Of a stretch of DNA of 32,379 nt, positions 1 to 7,571 are shown in pieces (position 1 is the stretch's first letter; every line of letters begins with the position of its first letter). The position numbers and the translations under genes were made by a program. Origin of the DNA: a virus; the IMG/VR virus record IMGVR_UViG_3300024520_000317, positions 1-32,379 of that record; one strand, 5' to 3'. Below the pieces are notes generated by a model. The model saw nothing but the letters and a program-made list of their open reading frames with translations. It was not told where the DNA came from and did not search any database.

Positions 1-175
1 ATACTACCTGATTACAATTCCATCTCTGATACGTATCAACGCAATGCTGATAGTAACCCTCAAGAGAGAATGGTTCGTGGAGGTCTCCGATAACTAAGAT
101 GCGCCTCTCCTGAGCCGTTAGATTATTGAAAGCTGCCAAACGGTTACCGCTTAATCTCGGTCTTTGCTCAGTCAT
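1..175 (-). CDS. Calcineurin-like metallophosphatase, 5' fragment cut by window edge
   Basis: The first ~58 codons of the same phosphoesterase that is complete at 31164-31877. The GDLH metal-binding motif is present at residues 30-33 of this frame. The start is the ATG at 175, inside an 8-nt overlap with the end of the upstream 66-residue gene, exactly as in the right-hand copy. The gene continues beyond the left window boundary and presumably corresponds to the sequence 31164-31702. It is truncated by the window, not by a mutation. Confidence 0.85.
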   Translation of the reverse strand, partial: MTEQRPRLSGNRLAAFNNLTAQERRILVIGDLHEPFSLEGYYQHCVDTYQRWNCNQVV

Positions 176-368
176 TCTCTGCATGAACCTGATATGCGAA
201 CTCAGTATCCAGCTTTGCTATCTCCATGAGGTCATTCTCCCATGCCTTAGCAGCCTGAGCTCTCTCTTCGGTAGTAGATTCTACTCCAAGATTAGCCTGA
301 CGAGAGGCATTCTTCTTGAGATACCTATCAATTGCTTCTCGTATTCCTTGATTCTCGTGATATGTCAT
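168..368 (-). CDS. Small soluble protein of unknown function (left copy)
   Basis: A 66-residue highly charged, probably all-helical protein with no membrane segment, signal peptide or motif that I recognise. It starts in an ATGA overlap with the stop of the spanin-candidate gene upstream (365-949) and its end overlaps the metallophosphatase start. It is thus translationally coupled at the end of the lysis region. A second version at 31870-32070 differs at three residues (K/R, E/D, M/I), which indicates purifying selection and a real gene. Confidence 0.8.
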   Translation of the reverse strand: MTYHENQGIREAIDRYLKKNASRQANLGVESTTEERAQAAKAWENDLMEIAKLDTEFAYQVHAEND

Positions 369-949
369 AGCCTATATCCTAATATTCCACTTATCTGATG
401 GTTAATACTATATCCGTAATCCACTCCAAACATAAACCTTTTATGCGAGAACAGAATCCCTCCTCCAATAACGGGAGATGTCGAGCTCTTAAAATCACTT
501 ATAACTCCAGCTCGAGCATATAGTCCTATTCGTAGCCTCTCAGGAGATGAGCTCAGAGATATCTGAAACCTCTCAGATTGGTTCTGATAATTGCTCCAGC
601 TGACTCGGACTGAACTACGCTTAAACTGGGCAATAGTATCATAATTGAGCTTCTCAGAGAGCCATGCCTCTACTATTTTAACCGTATCAATCAATATAAG
701 CGTGTCTAAGCGCATAACTATTTGTTCTGATAGGATTGTATCAAAAGTTTCTATTATGCTCTTAGAGACATATCTAACAGAGTCAGTTTTCCATCTATCA
801 ACGTATTCTACCGTAGGAACGAGCTTCTCAATAATGATAGTTTCGGGCTCAGGCTCTCCGCATCCACGAGTTCCAATGATGACTCCAACCACCAAAGCAG
901 CAGCAACCATCCAATACTCCTTAATGAAATACGATAGGATATTAGGCAA
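365..949 (-). CDS. Spanin candidate / membrane-anchored protein with beta-rich C-terminus
   Basis: 194 residues. One hydrophobic segment at about 13-28 follows a short basic N-terminus; then a predicted extracytoplasmic region with a proline/glutamate stretch and alternating helices, then a C-terminal ~60 residues of short amphipathic beta strands ending in GYRL, like the last strands of outer-membrane beta barrels. The start overlaps the 3' end of the endolysin gene by 8 nt. An N-terminal anchor with a beta-rich C-terminus directly after an endolysin suggests a spanin linking inner and outer membranes in the last step of Gram-negative lysis. That role is inferred from position and topology; I see no diagnostic family motif. 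A lipobox reading of the Cys near residue 30 is weak because an Arg is at -2. Confidence 0.6.
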   Translation of the reverse strand: MPNILSYFIKEYWMVAAALVVGVIIGTRGCGEPEPETIIIEKLVPTVEYVDRWKTDSVRYVSKSIIETFDTILSEQIVMRLDTLILIDTVKIVEAWLSEKLNYDTIAQFKRSSVRVSWSNYQNQSERFQISLSSSPERLRIGLYARAGVISDFKSSTSPVIGGGILFSHKRFMFGVDYGYSINHQISGILGYRL

Positions 950-1403
950 AGTATAATTCTGATTCTTCTGCTCTTCTTTCGACCAATCCCTTGAGGACTT
1001 TACCTCCTGATTTTACCCAGCGTTTAAGCTCTCTCTCAATGTTCTGATTTGAAGGGTCGTTATTGATTAAGATGAGCATGGTACTCCTCTTGAGATTCCC
1101 GATACCGAGATTATAAGTAAACGATATTAGAGCTCCCAGCTGGTTAGGGTTAAGCTCATGCTTAATAACCCTCTTAATCTGAGCCTCAACATCATTAACA
1201 TGATTGACGAGAATCTCCTCAGCTCTCTTCTTATCGACTTTCTCATCAGTCATCTTGACCTCCTCTCCATCCTCGTAGAATGTAGAGCCGTAGCCAATAG
1301 TAGGGACTCCAGCTGGACATAGATAAGCCTCAGACATAAAACCCTCCCATTTCTTAATAAGTTTGATAGCAGCTCCAACCGCTTTGCTTTTCTTCTTTGC
1401 CAT
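942..1403 (-). CDS. Endolysin, GH24 T4-type lysozyme
   Basis: 153 residues, normal length for a phage lysozyme that cleaves MurNAc-GlcNAc bonds in peptidoglycan. The catalytic pattern E-x8-C/D-x5-T is present as E20, C29 and T35, with the conserved PTIGYG segment and the C-terminal RRAEE helix. The middle residue is Cys, as in the P21-type branch, not Asp. No signal-anchor is visible; the basic MAKKKSK start suggests cytoplasmic accumulation and release through the holin encoded immediately upstream (stop and start abut at 1403/1404). The spanin candidate overlaps its 3' end. Confidence 0.93.
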   Translation of the reverse strand: MAKKKSKAVGAAIKLIKKWEGFMSEAYLCPAGVPTIGYGSTFYEDGEEVKMTDEKVDKKRAEEILVNHVNDVEAQIKRVIKHELNPNQLGALISFTYNLGIGNLKRSTMLILINNDPSNQNIERELKRWVKSGGKVLKGLVERRAEESELYFA

Positions 1404-1634
1404 TTATTTCATTTTACATCTGTTCTCCTTGAGCTCTCCTTTCATCTCAGTAAGAGCTCTCGTATTATTGGAGATGACATCAGCGAATTTATCTACATGG
1501 TCGTTATTAGCCTCATTCCATTCTTTGCGCTCATCCCTATGGATATCTGTCAGCTTGTTTAGATAGTACAATAAGATGCCTAAGATGACTCCTGAGAGTC
1601 CGAATGAGGTAAGAGCTTCGAGTAGGATTTCCAT
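1404..1634 (-). CDS. Holin candidate, BhlA-like single-span membrane protein
   Basis: 76 residues. A single hydrophobic helix at about 10-26 is followed by a highly charged, probably coiled-coil C-terminal half. This architecture and size match BhlA/UviB-type holins, where an N-terminal membrane helix is followed by RxERK-like charged sequence. It sits directly upstream of the endolysin with no gap and overlaps the end of the preceding gene by one base. Role is inferred from topology and from its place next to the endolysin. Confidence 0.75.
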   Translation of the reverse strand: MEILLEALTSFGLSGVILGILLYYLNKLTDIHRDERKEWNEANNDHVDKFADVISNNTRALTEMKGELKENRCKMK

Positions 1635-1849
1635 TATAAAACTAAGTTTCCTTGTTCATCTATGTCGGGTACAATGCCCCACTTTGCTAACTCAGCTAAC
1701 CATTCAGCCTCGTCAATGAATGCGTCAAATATCCACTTGGATTTCATTACTTGGTTAGTCTCTACAATTCCGTAACCTTCACATACCGTTCGTTCATCAT
1801 CGAATGAGATAAAGTAGGTTCGTTCATTTGGGTATCTTATTTCGTACAT
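1634..1849 (-). CDS. Small acidic protein of unknown function
   Basis: 71 residues, soluble and acidic, rich in aromatic residues, with no recognisable motif. Its stop shares a base with the holin start. Its base usage resembles the adhesin gene upstream (few AGCT tetramers, more evenly mixed codons), so both may belong to one acquired segment. It could be a chaperone or accessory of the adhesin or a lysis regulator; nothing in the sequence decides this. Confidence 0.65.
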   Translation of the reverse strand: MYEIRYPNERTYFISFDDERTVCEGYGIVETNQVMKSKWIFDAFIDEAEWLAELAKWGIVPDIDEQGNLVL

Positions 1850-1859
1850 CTCTTAAAAT

Positions 1860-3002
1860 TTAAACTGAGCCCCCATCGATAATAGTTCCCCATTTTGCTT
1901 CTAAACTAATATGCGCGGCTTCAGCAGCCCCTCCAGCAGTATATTTACTGCTTCCAAAATTAACCGTTCCGCTAAATGACATCGCACCTTGAGCATCCCA
2001 AGCAATTAACAAAGCATCATAATTAACAGTTGATAATCCCGCCCCTAAAAGGAAATTATAAAAGTTGGTCACTTGGTTGATGTCCCAAGTAGCCATACTT
2101 CTGTTAAAAGAGCTACAAGATTGCCAACTAACCATTAACAATGCTGATGTATCCCAACTCGTTATATCGGGGTTTAGATTAGAACAGTTAAAAGCCCTAA
2201 AACCAGTTAAGTTTGAGACATCCCAAGTATCTAAACCAATACCCGTAATGGTGGAATTGGAATTGAATAAAAAACTTGAAAACATATCACCTTTAACAAC
2301 CCAACCCGTCATATCAGCGTTGAAAGAACTCGCATTCCTAAAAGTTTCGTACCAAGTAGTCACACCACTAACATCCCACGAACTCAAATCTCCCTTGTAA
2401 CTCGTTTGAAAAAAACAAGTATGAAGATTAGTAGCAGTTGATGTTACGAAACCCTCAAGCCCACTAACAAGTGCTGGCATATTACGCAAGGTTGATTGAT
2501 ATGTAGTTACACTACTCATATCCCAAGCAGATGTGTCAAGTGTTCTTAATGATGAACAATTGTAAAACATATACGAAGCATCAGAAGCCGTTATTGTTGG
2601 AGAGTCTGTTGCAGATATATACAACATATTTGAACAGCCAAAGAAAGCCCTACTTGGTGATGTTAAGTGCATGTGCCCCCAACTAACCACCTCAATCATT
2701 TTTAGCTTGTCACCACCGTTATTGAAGTAAAAGCCTTTCAAGACATCCCCCGAAATACTAATCGTATACACTCCACCAGTAGCATAGGTGTGTGTTCGGT
2801 TGGCATAAGACAAATCCGAAGTTGAACTATCCCCCCAATCAATGATTCCATCTTGCGCTGGATCATTGTTTATTGGCAAGGTAAACGTGTCTCCAGCCGC
2901 CTTTGTAGTGTCAATAATAATTGAGAATGGAAGTACTGCCGCACCTCCGCCTCCTCCAGCCCTACGGAATGATGTGCCTATTCTTCTGAATAATGACGGC
3001 AT
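1860..3002 (-). CDS. BspA-like (DUF285) repeat adhesin, probable receptor-binding tail protein
   Basis: 380 residues. A basic N-terminus (RRIGTSFRR) and a glycine run at 17-21 lead into a PKD-like beta domain (IDWGDSS and HTYATGGVYTI near 54-85). From about residue 110 on, repeated units of the type W-D-x-S-x-[VL]-T / M-F-x-[NS]-C-S-S-L are the hallmark of the BspA-like surface repeat (DUF285). Such beta-solenoids bind surfaces, so a host-recognition role at the tail tip is likely. Base composition is clearly foreign to the rest of the genome: only about two AGCT tetramers in 1.1 kb and one of the genome's two GATC sites. The gene has probably been exchanged recently. Confidence 0.85.
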   Translation of the reverse strand: MPSLFRRIGTSFRRAGGGGGAAVLPFSIIIDTTKAAGDTFTLPINNDPAQDGIIDWGDSSTSDLSYANRTHTYATGGVYTISISGDVLKGFYFNNGGDKLKMIEVVSWGHMHLTSPSRAFFGCSNMLYISATDSPTITASDASYMFYNCSSLRTLDTSAWDMSSVTTYQSTLRNMPALVSGLEGFVTSTATNLHTCFFQTSYKGDLSSWDVSGVTTWYETFRNASSFNADMTGWVVKGDMFSSFLFNSNSTITGIGLDTWDVSNLTGFRAFNCSNLNPDITSWDTSALLMVSWQSCSSFNRSMATWDINQVTNFYNFLLGAGLSTVNYDALLIAWDAQGAMSFSGTVNFGSSKYTAGGAAEAAHISLEAKWGTIIDGGSV

Positions 3003-3005
3003 AGC

Positions 3006-3275
3006 TTATCCGTTATAGATTACTACTGAGCCTGATGCAAGAGTAATAGATGTAATTGAGCTCTGCTCAGGAACGGTTATCAGAGAACCAGCCTTTAGTA
3101 CGGCTGATGCGTTCAATCCGTAAGCGGTAAGAGAACCAACTCCTCCCACTTCGAAAGCGGTGAATGTGGTATCCTCTTGAGCTATCAAGCAGAAAGCTCC
3201 AAGAGAAGCGTGAGCTCCCGTTCCCGTTAATAGTTTTGAGCCCTTTGAGCCCGTTATTCTTTGGTCGTAAGTCAT
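3006..3275 (-). CDS. Small beta-rich structural protein
   Basis: 89 residues of short Gly/Ser/Thr-rich beta strands with no membrane segment. Its tail, with alternating [IV]T-[IV]-x-x-G-S motifs, is like that of small decoration or fibre-associated proteins often found next to adhesins in Bacteroidetes phages. It lies three bases upstream of the adhesin gene and may be a trimerisation or attachment partner of it, or a capsid decoration protein. The family assignment is from general appearance only. Confidence 0.6.
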   Translation of the reverse strand: MTYDQRITGSKGSKLLTGTGAHASLGAFCLIAQEDTTFTAFEVGGVGSLTAYGLNASAVLKAGSLITVPEQSSITSITLASGSVVIYNG

Positions 3276-3276
3276 G

Positions 3277-3705
3277 TTAAGTAGGTATTTGACACTTGTT
3301 ATAATTGTATGATTGAGTCAAGCTAAGAACGCAAGAATGACCACTCACTTTATCATCGAACCGCTCTGTGAAAGGGTCGAATGATACTGATGGTTGAATG
3401 GTTACTCCCTCTGTATGGAGCTGACGAAAGTATGCTACGAAGTCAAGAAGAATAAGAAGCGTATCACTAAGGACTTCCTCCTCATTCTCCTCAGCTGGAA
3501 GAACCCTATCCATACAAATCAAACGGATATCATAAGTCAGAGTTCTATCGCTTACAGAAGCAGAATCTTCTATTGCCCAAAGGACAACGTAATCAAGCTC
3601 CTTCGGTTGTATCTCCCATACATCTCCCTGACCGTACTGAGCTATCTGCTGGTGAGCATTCGCTTCGTTTTCGATTAGTTGAAATATTTGATTGAGAGTG
3701 TACAT
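3277..3705 (-). CDS. Putative tail terminator / head-tail completion protein
   Basis: 142 residues, mixed alpha/beta, no hydrophobic segment. Pattern and size (about 140 residues, N-terminal helix, beta meander with a long acidic loop in the middle) fit tail-completion proteins that cap the tail or join it to the head. It follows the portal and the connector candidate, which supports a neck role. I do not recognise a specific family. Confidence 0.5.
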   Translation of the reverse strand: MYTLNQIFQLIENEANAHQQIAQYGQGDVWEIQPKELDYVVLWAIEDSASVSDRTLTYDIRLICMDRVLPAEENEEEVLSDTLLILLDFVAYFRQLHTEGVTIQPSVSFDPFTERFDDKVSGHSCVLSLTQSYNYNKCQIPT

Positions 3706-3734
3706 ACTTTCTTAGCTTCTGCTGATTCTTGAGG

Positions 3735-4292
3735 TTAGCGTTTCGACTCATATTTGTCCTTTAAACTGGTATAGTTTGGTCTGCGCCCTAAGTAGATTCC
3801 CGTAGTGAATACTCTCGTATCAGGCTGGATAACATCAAGCCCATCATCAGGGTTAGCATAAGCTGGATAATCAGAAGAGTTCTCAAGGAGAAAACTTACG
3901 AGCCTCTCGGTGTACCATTCTGCTTTATCCTTATACTTCTGAGATATGAAGTTAATCTCATCAAGAGAAGCAGTCTGACTATTCTCAGAGCTCTGCTGCA
4001 TTACGCCCTTATTCAGAAACTTGTAGCTGATAGCTGACGGAGCTTCTGCTTGAACCCAATACAATAACATAGGCTGGATATAATCATTCAGAAGAGTAGT
4101 ATTTGCAACCGTTAAAGTGTTACCAATAATCTGAGTCTTGAGTTCATTATACATAGTCGTTCCCAGCTTAGGCTGAAGATGTATATCTTGACTCAGAATG
4201 ATAACGGGACGAATGAACTTGAAATCAATATTCTCATGTAGTAGAGTATTATCCTTTACGAACGCTTCTGATATGAAAAGTACGTTTGCCAT
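3735..4292 (-). CDS. Putative head-tail connector (adaptor) protein
   Basis: 185 residues, mainly helical, no membrane segment. It is encoded directly after the portal gene, sharing one base with it, where phages usually place the gp6/gp15-like adaptor that docks on the portal ring. The N-terminal region (FISEAFVKDN) and the C-terminal Tyr/Arg-rich tail look like the connector family common in Bacteroidetes phages, though no catalytic or named motif is available to confirm this. Confidence 0.55.
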   Translation of the reverse strand: MANVLFISEAFVKDNTLLHENIDFKFIRPVIILSQDIHLQPKLGTTMYNELKTQIIGNTLTVANTTLLNDYIQPMLLYWVQAEAPSAISYKFLNKGVMQQSSENSQTASLDEINFISQKYKDKAEWYTERLVSFLLENSSDYPAYANPDDGLDVIQPDTRVFTTGIYLGRRPNYTSLKDKYESKR

Positions 4293-6424
4293 TATCTCTT
4301 CTCTTTAACTATTACTTGCTTCCATTCATGTCTACAATGGTAATTCTTGCCCCAATATCCACCGCCTCTCTGCCATACATTTCGGTCAGCCTTGACTCCC
4401 ATGTTTATGATATCCTTCAAGTCCCAAGTCTTATTACCAAGAAGCTGACCTTTCTCTTGCTCTTCGGTTCTCTCATCTACTCCAGCGGTTACCTCGCATA
4501 GCTTCTTACAGAATGTTCGGGTCGCTGGAATAACGAGCTCAGCTCCAGCGTTGTCTCTCAAGCCATATACGTAGCGAATTTCGTAGACTTCCTCCATAGG
4601 CTCTACCTCCTCAATTATCTTCTCTCCCTTTGGAGTAACCGTAGTGGAACGCTGAGTCGAATCGAGTACCTCTGATATCTCTATCTTAATTGCTCCCTCA
4701 GTAACAAGAGTCTCAAGAGCTTGAGTAACTCTCTCTACAGATAGGTTTAGAGAACGGCTAATGCTCAGATATGGAGTTAGTGGGTCTTTGCTTAATATCT
4801 CAAGTATTGCGCTCTCTACTGCTCCGATGGAGCTGAACCAATACTTGAGGCTCTGAGCTTGTCGCATGATAGCCTCCTCTTTCGAGGTTATGCTTGAGAA
4901 ATCGAATGAACGAGCCTCAGAGCAAACCTCATACTTATCTGAACCAGCTGCTATAAGAGCTTCAAGATGCTCCTCTCTATCATCCTCAGAAGAGAAGCCT
5001 TGAGATATTATTGCTCTAAGCCCCTCAGATACATCCTCAGGTATTTCATCTCCATAGACCGTAGCTCTTGCCAATTCAGGAGTAAAGCCGTATAACTCTA
5101 TTAATACAGAGATAGCTGAACCAGCTGCTACCATTCCTTGCTTCACGTTTTGAAGTAGCGTAATAATTCCCGATACTCCACCTACTGAGCCCTTGAGAGC
5201 TGACTGAGCATCTTTTGCTTTATCATTCGCACCAGCCTCTTCTTTTTCTACCACCTCAAGACCTACTTTCTCACGTATCTCATCATTGGTCATGACTGAT
5301 ACTACGGTAGCCTCTGAGAACTGAACGCTGATAGGCTCTGTATCTTTGATGAATAACCTCTCCTCGAATCCTTGAAGAGATGCAAGTTCGTTGAATACTC
5401 TCTCGATTATCTGTTGCCTTCCATTCACATAGGTATTCTGAAAGAGCTCGAAGCTATCAATCAGCTGACCTCTCGATGTAAATAGACCATCCTCCTTGAT
5501 ACCGAATAGAGCTGGGTCTACTACTTGATGTCCAGCGTATAGCTCTTTCTGAACGGTGCGGTTTAGAATCTCGAAACGCTTATCGAAATCATTCCCGTTC
5601 AGCTGCTGAATCTCAGCTCCTCGTTCTTTGCTATCTGAGAAGTTTAATACTATTGAATTAGCATTATCCGTATTCGTGAATTTATCCTTGATTTGATTCT
5701 CGATGATTTCTTGCTCCTCAACCGTTGGCTCTCCGTTGTAAAAATTTATAAGAGTGCCTCCCATGAACCCGTTCTTAATTGAGTTGAGGTGGAAATTGGC
5801 AATCTCTACGTCAAGCTCTATATAGCTTACGCAGCCCATATAAGTCGGTAAAGGATAGTATTTACAATCAGGATGATATGCCTTAACGTATAGCAATTGC
5901 TTGCCCTCAGGTTCTTTCCAATTGAACGCTTCTATCTCCTCTACTACGGGATTATGCTTAGACCAATCCTCTGAGTAGTAATACATAGAGCCATCCTCAT
6001 TACTCCGATATCTTGCGAAGTCAGCATGATAGATGGCTGCTATCTTATCGTTAAGCTGATTGTAAACTATCTCAAGTGCGAAGCCGTTGTATAGCTCCAT
6101 ATCCATTGCTACCTTCTCTAAGATATCATTAAGGCTCTCGTATTGATTAGGATGCTTAATGAATTGCTCCAGCTCTGCGAGCCTTAGCGTATCAAGATTC
6201 TCAGAGTTAATGCCCCATCCTTGACCGACTACATAGTCTTTTTTGGAGTTAATGATAGCATGATGTTTTGCGCTCCTACGATAGAGGTCAAGTAAGAACT
6301 CAGGGTAGCGATTTTTCCACTCACCCTCAGCTCCGAACAGAATCCATTCCTTGCCCCTGACCTCTCTGAAATCAGGAACTTTCTGAGCTGCAAAGTTTAG
6401 TATAGATAATTGACTATTCTCCAT
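4292..6424 (-). CDS. Portal protein with C-terminal winged-helix and MuF-like extension
   Basis: 710 residues. The first ~400 follow the phage portal pattern: helical N-terminus, a wing with Tyr/Trp-rich strands, and the segment around QKELYAGHQVVDPALFG typical of the clip/stem region. Portals of this type are usually 400-550 residues. A Glu/Ala-rich helical linker is followed by a winged-helix-like unit (about 540-590) and a C-terminal domain with a WQRGGG...HCRHEW segment resembling the end of SPP1 gp7/MuF-type head morphogenesis proteins. The gene thus seems to combine the DNA-translocation channel with a head-morphogenesis domain. It sits after the capsid gene, unlike the usual terminase-portal order. 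Confidence 0.82.
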   Translation of the reverse strand: MENSQLSILNFAAQKVPDFREVRGKEWILFGAEGEWKNRYPEFLLDLYRRSAKHHAIINSKKDYVVGQGWGINSENLDTLRLAELEQFIKHPNQYESLNDILEKVAMDMELYNGFALEIVYNQLNDKIAAIYHADFARYRSNEDGSMYYYSEDWSKHNPVVEEIEAFNWKEPEGKQLLYVKAYHPDCKYYPLPTYMGCVSYIELDVEIANFHLNSIKNGFMGGTLINFYNGEPTVEEQEIIENQIKDKFTNTDNANSIVLNFSDSKERGAEIQQLNGNDFDKRFEILNRTVQKELYAGHQVVDPALFGIKEDGLFTSRGQLIDSFELFQNTYVNGRQQIIERVFNELASLQGFEERLFIKDTEPISVQFSEATVVSVMTNDEIREKVGLEVVEKEEAGANDKAKDAQSALKGSVGGVSGIITLLQNVKQGMVAAGSAISVLIELYGFTPELARATVYGDEIPEDVSEGLRAIISQGFSSEDDREEHLEALIAAGSDKYEVCSEARSFDFSSITSKEEAIMRQAQSLKYWFSSIGAVESAILEILSKDPLTPYLSISRSLNLSVERVTQALETLVTEGAIKIEISEVLDSTQRSTTVTPKGEKIIEEVEPMEEVYEIRYVYGLRDNAGAELVIPATRTFCKKLCEVTAGVDERTEEQEKGQLLGNKTWDLKDIINMGVKADRNVWQRGGGYWGKNYHCRHEWKQVIVKEKR

Positions 6425-6806
6425 AAACTACATACGTTGAATTACCTCCTACATAGGTAGGAGTCGCGGTTATTGTTCCATCTACTTTAACTATCCCTTG
6501 TTCAAGCATAGAGAGCCCTGACGGGTCTACATTGGAGCTGGAAGAATTGGCGTAGACATAGTATCTCCATTGTCCCTCGTTTGAGAGCTTTATCTCAGCG
6601 TTAGCTGGAGTAGGAGTTCCACTACCAACCTCAGTCAAAGTGAACTTATTAAATCGAGCTGGAAAGAGGCTACTATCCTGAGCTATCGTATAAACGATTT
6701 CCTCCGTAGTATCACTCTTGAACTCGAATAAGTAATAGGTAGCCGTACCTCTCTCTGTAAGGGTTACGACCACCGTATTAGCGGTATCTTGAATGATGTT
6801 AATCAA
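6414..6806 (-). CDS. Putative structural protein, beta-sandwich
   Basis: 130 residues, almost entirely short beta strands with Thr/Ser-rich loops, resembling small Ig-like or decoration proteins in the head-neck modules of flavobacterial phages. It overlaps the portal start by 11 nt and the preceding gene by 4 nt, so it is tightly coupled to head genes. Capsid decoration or a small fibre attachment domain are both possible; I cannot assign a family. Confidence 0.55.
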   Translation of the reverse strand: MINIIQDTANTVVVTLTERGTATYYLFEFKSDTTEEIVYTIAQDSSLFPARFNKFTLTEVGSGTPTPANAEIKLSNEGQWRYYVYANSSSSNVDPSGLSMLEQGIVKVDGTITATPTYVGGNSTYVVYGE

Positions 6807-7255
6807 ACTGCAAACACTACGTATTCGATATCTACATCAGCAGTATCAGCCTGAGCTGAGATATCATCAATATCAACAAATGCGCTGAAAGCTCCAGCTG
6901 ATGTATCGGCATCCATTGAACCCGTAGATAGCATGAAGGTAGCTCCAGCATCTACTTTTACATCAGCAGTTTCTGCTCCTGATTTCTTGAATCTCACCCT
7001 AATGAAATTGGTATCATCAAGGTTTGTGATGCGGATATATCGGATAGCAGAACGAACAAACTTGCCTTGACCATTAGCAGTATTTAATTCTACTACATCA
7101 GTCTCTCCCGAAGATGATACGGTCATAACTCTACGGTCTGCTTCTGCGATATTGGAGATGGTTCTTGAGTGATTTCCACCACGGTCTACTCCCGCGAGAT
7201 TTAGACTTTCTGTTATCTGAATTGTCGCAGTTGCTGCGGTTACGGTACTTGCCAT
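6803..7255 (-). CDS. Putative head decoration or tail structural protein
   Basis: 150 residues, acidic, Ala/Thr/Asp-rich, beta-structured, no membrane segment. A segment near residues 70-120 (RYIRITNLDDTNFIRVRFKK) resembles jelly-roll decoration domains. It is the first gene after the terminator cluster at 7478-7557, and the bipartite element 7262-7300 lies just before its start, so it probably begins a separate transcription unit that continues through the portal. Confidence 0.55.
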   Translation of the reverse strand: MASTVTAATATIQITESLNLAGVDRGGNHSRTISNIAEADRRVMTVSSSGETDVVELNTANGQGKFVRSAIRYIRITNLDDTNFIRVRFKKSGAETADVKVDAGATFMLSTGSMDADTSAGAFSAFVDIDDISAQADTADVDIEYVVFAV

Positions 7256-7261
7256 AAGAGG

Positions 7262-7300
7262 GTCTTTTTATGTAAGTAGCAAAGCCCCGATTTCGTGCCA
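7262..7300 (-). promoter_or_regulatory. Bipartite intergenic element, candidate phage late promoter (copy 1)
   Basis: On the minus strand: TGGCACGAAAT, 22 bases, AAAGAC, then the ATG of the 150-residue gene 6 nt on. Copy 2 at 9790-9828 has the same two boxes at exactly the same spacing, also just before a structural-gene start. It follows two terminator hairpins, as a promoter for the next unit would. It is not a sigma-54 site: the -12 GC box is missing at the required distance. The phage sigma-like factor at 23977-24540 is a candidate reader. Confidence 0.55.
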
Positions 7301-7477
7301 AAAGGAGGGAAAAAAACGAGGCAAATCCTTGATTTTGTAAAAAAACCCAACATCGCTCTCAATGCCCTTTATTTGCGTTCTAAGCCACTATCGACTCTTG
7401 CTAATATATTGGTATTAAAAATCTGAGATAATCGAAACCCTTGATATCAGTGGGATATAGAGCCACACATGATTTCC

Positions 7478-7508
7478 AAAAAGAAAGGGCTACCCGTTAG
7501 AATAGCCC
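7478..7508 (-). terminator. Rho-independent terminator (second of a tandem pair)
   Basis: On the minus strand, GGGCTA pairs with TAGCCC across a 10-nt loop, followed by TTTCTTTTT. It lies downstream of the stronger terminator at 7522-7557 and both read in the direction of transcription. Confidence 0.75.
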
Positions 7509-7521
7509 TCTCGTATCATGG

Positions 7522-7557
7522 AAAAAAACAGCCTGATTATTGTGGCAAATCAGACTG
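7522..7557 (-). terminator. Strong Rho-independent terminator after the capsid unit
   Basis: On the minus strand a 10-bp stem (CAGTCTGATT with AATCAGGCTG, one G-U pair) with a 9-nt loop is followed by seven T. It begins 14 bases after the stop of the 182-residue gene at 7572-8120, so it ends the scaffold-capsid-tail tube transcript. Confidence 0.9.
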
Positions 7558-7571
7558 CTAATATACACTAA

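Larger units (their letters stand above)
1..677. repeat. Left-end copy of a diverged ~677-bp terminal direct repeat
   Basis: This segment aligns without gaps to 31703-32379 (constant offset 31702). The first ~114 bases are identical. After that I count roughly 48 substitutions and no indels, about 93% identity overall. Many substitutions are synonymous or conservative in the genes covered, which points to two natural variants of one locus and not to sequencing error. It covers the 5' part of the metallophosphatase gene, a 66-residue gene and the 3' part of the spanin-candidate gene. Confidence 0.95.
7256..7571. other. 316-bp intergenic region between capsid and portal units
   Basis: The longest non-coding stretch of the window. 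It holds the tandem terminators (7478-7508, 7522-7557) and the bipartite element (7262-7300). The part between, 7301-7477, is A-rich with no credible ORF, and I see no consensus Bacteroidetes -7 box in it. Confidence 0.85.

Noticed and set aside
1-677. True exact terminal repeat
   Set aside because: The two ends differ at about 48 positions, so this is not a simple assembler duplication of the same molecule.
645-956. Plus-strand ORF of 103 codons
   Set aside because: Antisense to the spanin candidate, rich in Ser/Ile without protein-like features.
7262-7300. Sigma-54 promoter because of TGGCACG
   Set aside because: The required TTGC at the -12 position is not at the proper distance in either copy.
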